DNA of 64,000 nucleotides. It comes from Bacteroides clarus YIT 12056. GTDB lineage: Bacteria; Bacteroidota; Bacteroidia; Bacteroidales; Bacteroidaceae. Shown piece after piece: positions 60,804-64,000 of the stretch. How positions within the stretch are numbered: position 1 is the stretch's first letter; the number at the start of each line of letters is the position of its first letter. The position numbers and the translations under genes are program-made. Below the pieces are notes generated by a model. The model searched no databases. It was not told the origin of the DNA and was given only the letters and a program-made list of their open reading frames with translations. Where the stretch lies: NCBI RefSeq assembly GCF_900129655.1, contig NZ_FQWK01000004.1:62001-126000 (forward strand). The letters run 5' to 3'.

Positions 60804-60876
60804 GCGGAAATAGCTCAGTTGGTAGAGCATAACCTTGCCAAGGTTAGGGTCGCGAGTTCGAGTCTCGTTTTCCGCT
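60804..60876 (+). tRNA. tRNA-Gly (GCC), copy 3
   Basis: Identical to copies 1 and 2; followed by T-rich sequence and a strong terminator at 60904. Confidence 0.97.
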
Positions 60877-60903
60877 CTTTTTATATTTTAAAGAATAAGA
60901 ATG

Positions 60904-60941
60904 AAAAAGCCCCGTAAGTTGTATACTTACGGGGCTTTTTT
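60904..60941. terminator. Terminator of the tRNA cluster, probably bidirectional
   Basis: AAAAAGCCCCGTAAG (60904-60918) pairs with CTTACGGGGCTTTTTT (60926-60941). A-run and T-run on both sides also suit the leftward DUF4923 gene that ends at 60961. Confidence 0.93.
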
Positions 60942-60960
60942 GATTTTTCCGTTCCTGGGT

Positions 60961-61557
60961 TTATTCCTTTTTCAAAGCAAAACCCAGCATCATGCCGTCG
61001 TAGCTGTTTGCCAGCGAGCCGATTGTTTTAAGTGTGGTATTATTGCTCTTGCTGGAAATCAGGGTAATCAATTTTAAAAGTTTATCCGAATTAAACAGCA
61101 AATCCATATTGGCGGATGTACAGTTGACTTTGGCGCTGAGTGGAATCAGCTTCATGAATTTCAGATTAACGTGCTGTGTGGAAGTGTCGTAGGAGTAAGT
61201 GCCTTTTATGCTTTTTGCACCTACTTTGGCTGTAAAAGTACTGTCTGCATTGAAGGTGAAAGACATTTGTCCTTCTTTGATACCTACCTTTGCCAATTGT
61301 TCGTTCAACTTGCTTTCGGCAGCGCCGGCGGCTACCGAACCGCCTGCTTTTTGCAGTAAGTTGTCCGATTCAAACTCAATGGCTGAACCGGTATATATCC
61401 ATGTTCCTTCCATGCTGGCGGTACTTTTGCCGGTTACTGCATTCACTACTTTTTCGATATTTTCCTTGTTTAATAAATCTTTCAGAGATTGTGCCCGGCT
61501 GTTGGAAGCCATTAGCAATGCGGCAACGAATATGTGCCAAAAAACAAATCTTTTCAT
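60961..61557 (-). CDS. DUF4923 family secreted protein
   Basis: A 198-residue protein with a signal peptide (cleavage after SRAQ, about residue 23) and a calycin-like body: SLKDLLNKENIEKVVNAVTG (about 24-43), GTWIYTGSAIEFESDNLLQKAGGSVAAGAAESKLNEQL (about 51-88), FNADSTFTAKVGAKSIKGTYSYD (about 103-125). It matches the DUF4923 proteins seen in Bacteroidales, function unknown, predicted periplasmic or surface. It sits 14 bp downstream of engB on the same strand and is probably cotranscribed. Confidence 0.87.
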   Translation of the reverse strand: MKRFVFWHIFVAALLMASNSRAQSLKDLLNKENIEKVVNAVTGKSTASMEGTWIYTGSAIEFESDNLLQKAGGSVAAGAAESKLNEQLAKVGIKEGQMSFTFNADSTFTAKVGAKSIKGTYSYDTSTQHVNLKFMKLIPLSAKVNCTSANMDLLFNSDKLLKLITLISSKSNNTTLKTIGSLANSYDGMMLGFALKKE

Positions 61558-61571
61558 TTCGGTTATAATAA

Positions 61572-62180
61572 TTATGGTTTGGAGTTAATGTCCTTGTTGA
61601 TTTGTTCGATGTAGCCCAACAGTTCATCGCGTCCCATACGGTTTTCGGAAGATGTGACGAAGTAGGGGGGAAGCTCTTCCCATTGTTCGTGCAGTTTCTC
61701 CAGATAGTGGCGGATGTTGCTGTTTATCCTGCCGCCTTTCAGCTTGTCGGCTTTGGTGAAAACGATGGCAAAAGGCACTCCGTTCTCGCCCAGCCACTCT
61801 ATGAAGGCAAGGTCGATGGCTTGCGGCTCGTGGCGGCTGTCGACGAGGACAAAGAGGTTGGTCATTTGCTCACGTTGCAGGATGTAGGTTTCTATGATGC
61901 GCTGAATCTGCTCTTGTCCTTTCTGCCCGCGCTTGGCGTAACCGTAGCCCGGAAGGTCAACGATATACCAACTCTTATTAATCAGGAAATGGTTGATGAG
62001 CATGGTCTTTCCCGGAGTTGCGGACGTCATGGCAAGTCCCTTGCGTCCTGTCAGCATATTGATGAGGCTGGATTTTCCAACGTTGGAACGTCCGATGAAG
62101 GCGTATTCGGGGAATGTCCCGCCGGGGCATTTGGTTACGTCTGTGTTACTGATGACGAATTCAGCGTTTGTTATCTCCAT
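61572..62180 (-). CDS. engB: Ribosome biogenesis GTPase EngB (YihA/YsxC)
   Basis: A 202-residue TRAFAC GTPase needed for large-subunit assembly. G1 is [12 protein letters not shown] (about 29-40), G2 T in ATPGKT, G3 [11 protein letters not shown] (about 75-85), G4 TKADK (about 141) and G5 TSSENRMG (about 175). The start [11 protein letters not shown] is family-like. A -7 element lies on the same strand at 62213-62220, in the divergent region with recR. Confidence 0.96.
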   Translation of the reverse strand: MEITNAEFVISNTDVTKCPGGTFPEYAFIGRSNVGKSSLINMLTGRKGLAMTSATPGKTMLINHFLINKSWYIVDLPGYGYAKRGQKGQEQIQRIIETYILQREQMTNLFVLVDSRHEPQAIDLAFIEWLGENGVPFAIVFTKADKLKGGRINSNIRHYLEKLHEQWEELPPYFVTSSENRMGRDELLGYIEQINKDINSKP

Positions 62181-62212
62181 TTTGTTATCTGTTTTTTAAT
62201 TGTTTCTTCCTG

Positions 62213-62220
62213 CAAAGGTA
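62213..62220 (-). promoter_or_regulatory. -7 element for engB
   Basis: Minus-strand TACCTTTG, 32 bp upstream of ATG 62180. Confidence 0.65.
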
Positions 62221-62238
62221 GCACTTATTTCAAAAATC

Positions 62239-62271
62239 TTTGTTCATAATGAGGAATTCTCTCTATCTTTG
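62239..62271 (+). promoter_or_regulatory. -33/-7 promoter for recR
   Basis: TTTG at 62239-62242, a 21-bp spacer and TATCTTTG at 62264-62271, 24 bp upstream of ATG 62296. It fixes the start, since upstream in-frame codons lie within the promoter. Confidence 0.8.
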
Positions 62272-62295
62272 CCCGTCAATAGGAGAACTTTAAGT

Positions 62296-62913
62296 ATGAA
62301 CGGACAATTTCCCTCGATATTACTGGAGAAAGCGGTGAATGAGTTTGCCAAACTGCCGGGTGTGGGCAGGAAGACTGCCATGAGGCTGGTGCTCCATCTG
62401 CTGCGGCAGGATACGGCGGTGGTGGAAGCCTTCGGCAATGCCATCGTTACGTTGAAGCATGAAGTGAAGTACTGCAAGGTCTGTCATAATATTTCTGATA
62501 CGGAGACTTGCCGTATCTGCTCCAATCCTCAGCGTGATTCTTCCGTTATTTGCGTGGTGGAGAACATACGCGATGTGATGGCGGTGGAAGCGACACAGCA
62601 ATTCCGTGGATTGTATCATGTGCTGGGCGGTGTGATTTCGCCGATGGACGGAATAGGTCCCGGTGACTTGGAAATAGAAAGTCTGGTGCAACGGGTGTCT
62701 GCCGGGGGAATTAAGGAAGTAGTGCTTGCCCTCAGTACTACCATGGAAGGTGATACAACCAACTTTTATATTTATCGCAAACTGGAAAAACTGGGAGTGA
62801 AACTGTCTGTGATAGCACGTGGTATTTCTGTGGGAGATGAACTGGAATATGCGGACGAGGTAACGCTTGGGCGTAGCATTGTAAATCGTACTCCGTTTAC
62901 GGGTACGGTATGA
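62296..62913 (+). CDS. recR: Recombination mediator RecR
   Basis: A 205-residue RecFOR-pathway protein that helps load RecA on gapped DNA. It has the helix-hairpin-helix [17 protein letters not shown] (about 17-33), a four-Cys zinc finger [16 protein letters not shown] (about 59-74), and the Toprim domain with [12 protein letters not shown] (about 84-95) and [16 protein letters not shown] (about 142-157). ATG 62296 ([13 protein letters not shown]) was chosen because the longer frame overlaps the promoter. Confidence 0.96.
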   Translation: MNGQFPSILLEKAVNEFAKLPGVGRKTAMRLVLHLLRQDTAVVEAFGNAIVTLKHEVKYCKVCHNISDTETCRICSNPQRDSSVICVVENIRDVMAVEATQQFRGLYHVLGGVISPMDGIGPGDLEIESLVQRVSAGGIKEVVLALSTTMEGDTTNFYIYRKLEKLGVKLSVIARGISVGDELEYADEVTLGRSIVNRTPFTGTV

Positions 62914-62934
62914 CGTAACTTTAAAACCGATTGC

Positions 62935-63384
62935 ATGGAAGAAAAGATAAAGCGGGTTGCATCCCGCACAAAGATGTTGTTTGTATATTTTTGGATGTTG
63001 CCCGTATTTCTTGTGGTATTTGGTGAAACAGGCGGAGAATGGGTTGGTGCCTATGCGGGAGATGTGCGTGCTACATATTTTGCGGAGACTGTTACGATTC
63101 TGCTTACGGCTGTATTAGTGCCTGTTTCCCTGAAACTTTTTTCGTGGGTGCTGACTAAGAAAATAGATGTTGTTGCCATTACGGATGCGCTGCGCTTGTA
63201 TGTGTTGTGGAGTGGAGTGCGTCTGGCTCTGCTTGCCGTGCCGGTATTGGCGGGATTTCTCACCTATTACATGATACTGAGCAATAAGGGAGTGCTTTGT
63301 GCCTTAATTGCTTTGACTGCGTCTCTGTTCTGTCTGCCGGGTGAAAATCGCTTGCGTAAGGAACTGCATATAGATAAAGAATAA
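62935..63384 (+). CDS. Four-helix membrane protein of unknown function
   Basis: A 149-residue protein with about four membrane segments (roughly 13-32, 48-72, 88-115, 118-135) and charged ends (MEEKIKRVASRTK, ENRLRKELHIDKE). I do not recognise the family from the sequence. It lies 21 bp after recR and overlaps the following acetyltransferase gene by 1 bp (TAATG), so the three genes are likely one transcript. Confidence 0.75.
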   Translation: MEEKIKRVASRTKMLFVYFWMLPVFLVVFGETGGEWVGAYAGDVRATYFAETVTILLTAVLVPVSLKLFSWVLTKKIDVVAITDALRLYVLWSGVRLALLAVPVLAGFLTYYMILSNKGVLCALIALTASLFCLPGENRLRKELHIDKE

Positions 63385-63938
63385 TGAAACCTTCTTTTTT
63401 TATAAGTGAGCGTGTGCGTCTTCGGGCCATGGAGCCGGAAGATTTGGAGATAATGTATGCCATGGAGAATGACCCGCAAACGTGGGATGTCACGAACTTC
63501 TCGGTGCCGTATTCCAAGTATGTCCTGAAACAATACATGGAAAACTCGCAATGCGATATGTTTGCCGACCGTCAGCTCCGTATGATGATAGTGCGTCGCG
63601 AGGATGATGCCGTAGTGGGCACTATTGACATTACGGACTTTGCACCGATGCATTCCCGCGGTGAGGTGGGGATTGCGGTACGAAAGGAGTATCAGGGGAA
63701 TGGATATGCTTCCGACGCCTTGAAACTTTTGTGTGACTATGCTTTCGGCTTTTTATTTCTGAAACAACTGATTGTGCATGTGGCCGCTGATAATGAGGTG
63801 AGTCTGCGTCTGTTCGGCTCTTGTGGTTTTGTACAGTGCGGACTGCTGAAAGAGTGGTGGTTTACAGGTGGTAGATTTAAGGATGTTGTTTTGATGCAAC
63901 GTATTCGTTCCGGGAGTACGGAGTCGGGTAGAGGATAG
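63384..63938 (+). CDS. GNAT-family N-acetyltransferase, RimJ/RimL-like
   Basis: A 184-residue acetyltransferase. The N-terminal SERVRLRAMEPEDLEIMYAMENDPQTW (about 8-34) is typical of the RimJ/RimL (Acetyltransf_3) branch, and the acetyl-CoA loop is in VGIAVRKEYQGNGYASDALKLL (about 93-114; motif Q-x-x-G-x-A). DNEVSLRLFGSCGFVQCGLL (about 136-155) is the C-terminal signature. The substrate may be a protein N-terminus, a small molecule or an antibiotic; it cannot be told here. Confidence 0.92.
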   Translation: MKPSFFISERVRLRAMEPEDLEIMYAMENDPQTWDVTNFSVPYSKYVLKQYMENSQCDMFADRQLRMMIVRREDDAVVGTIDITDFAPMHSRGEVGIAVRKEYQGNGYASDALKLLCDYAFGFLFLKQLIVHVAADNEVSLRLFGSCGFVQCGLLKEWWFTGGRFKDVVLMQRIRSGSTESGRG

Positions 63939-64000
63939 TCGGTAATCGGATTAGTCGGTTACTGTCAGTTCAGAGTGGGGATTTGCGGAAAACGTGACCA

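Noticed and set aside
60277..60876. tRNA cluster as attachment site of an integrated element
   Set aside because: No integrase, no partial 3' tRNA copy elsewhere in the window and no foreign segment beside the cluster.
63939..64000. Start of another gene at the right edge
   Set aside because: Only 62 bp remain; no start codon with a convincing frame or promoter element can be supported.

Overview
The window comes from a chromosome of a gut-type Bacteroides (order Bacteroidales). The evidence is SusC/SusD outer-membrane proteins, UpxY/UpxZ capsule regulators behind an invertible promoter, many TAnnTTTG-type -7 promoter elements with no clear Shine-Dalgarno sites, lipoproteins with short lipoboxes, pyruvate phosphate dikinase, carboxynorspermidine decarboxylase and a typical Bacteroides SodB. 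The species cannot be fixed from the sequence alone. No phage, transposase, integrase, rRNA or CRISPR was seen.

Layout. 1-5653: end of a DUF3298-type lipoprotein gene, then a metal (probably copper) handling cluster: a Cys-rich membrane peptide, a TonB-dependent receptor, a periplasmic HMA-domain protein and an aberrant P1B-type ATPase that has no actuator domain. 5655-11017: an AraC-type regulator and a divergently transcribed SusC/SusD pair without an adjacent hydrolase. 11154-12522: lipB, a GTTAAC repeat array, and a 230-bp invertible promoter whose rightward orientation in this sequence predicts an expressed capsule. 12523-30427: a complete capsular polysaccharide (CPS) locus: upxY, upxZ, WecA-like initiating transferase, an adenylation enzyme / FrhB-acyltransferase fusion / carrier protein / aldo-keto reductase module, Wzx, an MBOAT O-acyltransferase frameshifted at a G8 tract, an SGNH-like partner, pyruvyltransferase, UDP-GlcNAc 2-epimerase, three glycosyltransferases and Wzy. 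The locus core (about 14.8-30.4 kb) is visibly more AT-rich than its flanks.

30595-47323: housekeeping genes: pheT, yebC, TSCPD protein, Nramp transporter, O6-alkylguanine-DNA methyltransferase, exonuclease III, lepA, two Na+/H+ antiporters, then a leftward map-rmuC-xpt-xanthine permease run. 47487-63938: an outer-membrane barrel, MFS exporter, two tandem paralogous lipoproteins, RluA and RlmD RNA modification enzymes, ppdK, sodB, UvrD-type helicase, nspC, a six-tRNA cluster (Gly/Leu), DUF4923 protein, engB, recR, a membrane protein and a GNAT acetyltransferase.

The most unusual items are the actuator-less P-type ATPase, the carrier-protein module and the poly-G frameshifted acyltransferase in the capsule locus, the invertible promoter with Mpi-like core, and three unrelated intergenic repeat arrays that share a 22-23 bp period (1054-1224, 11885-11986, 46319-46443).
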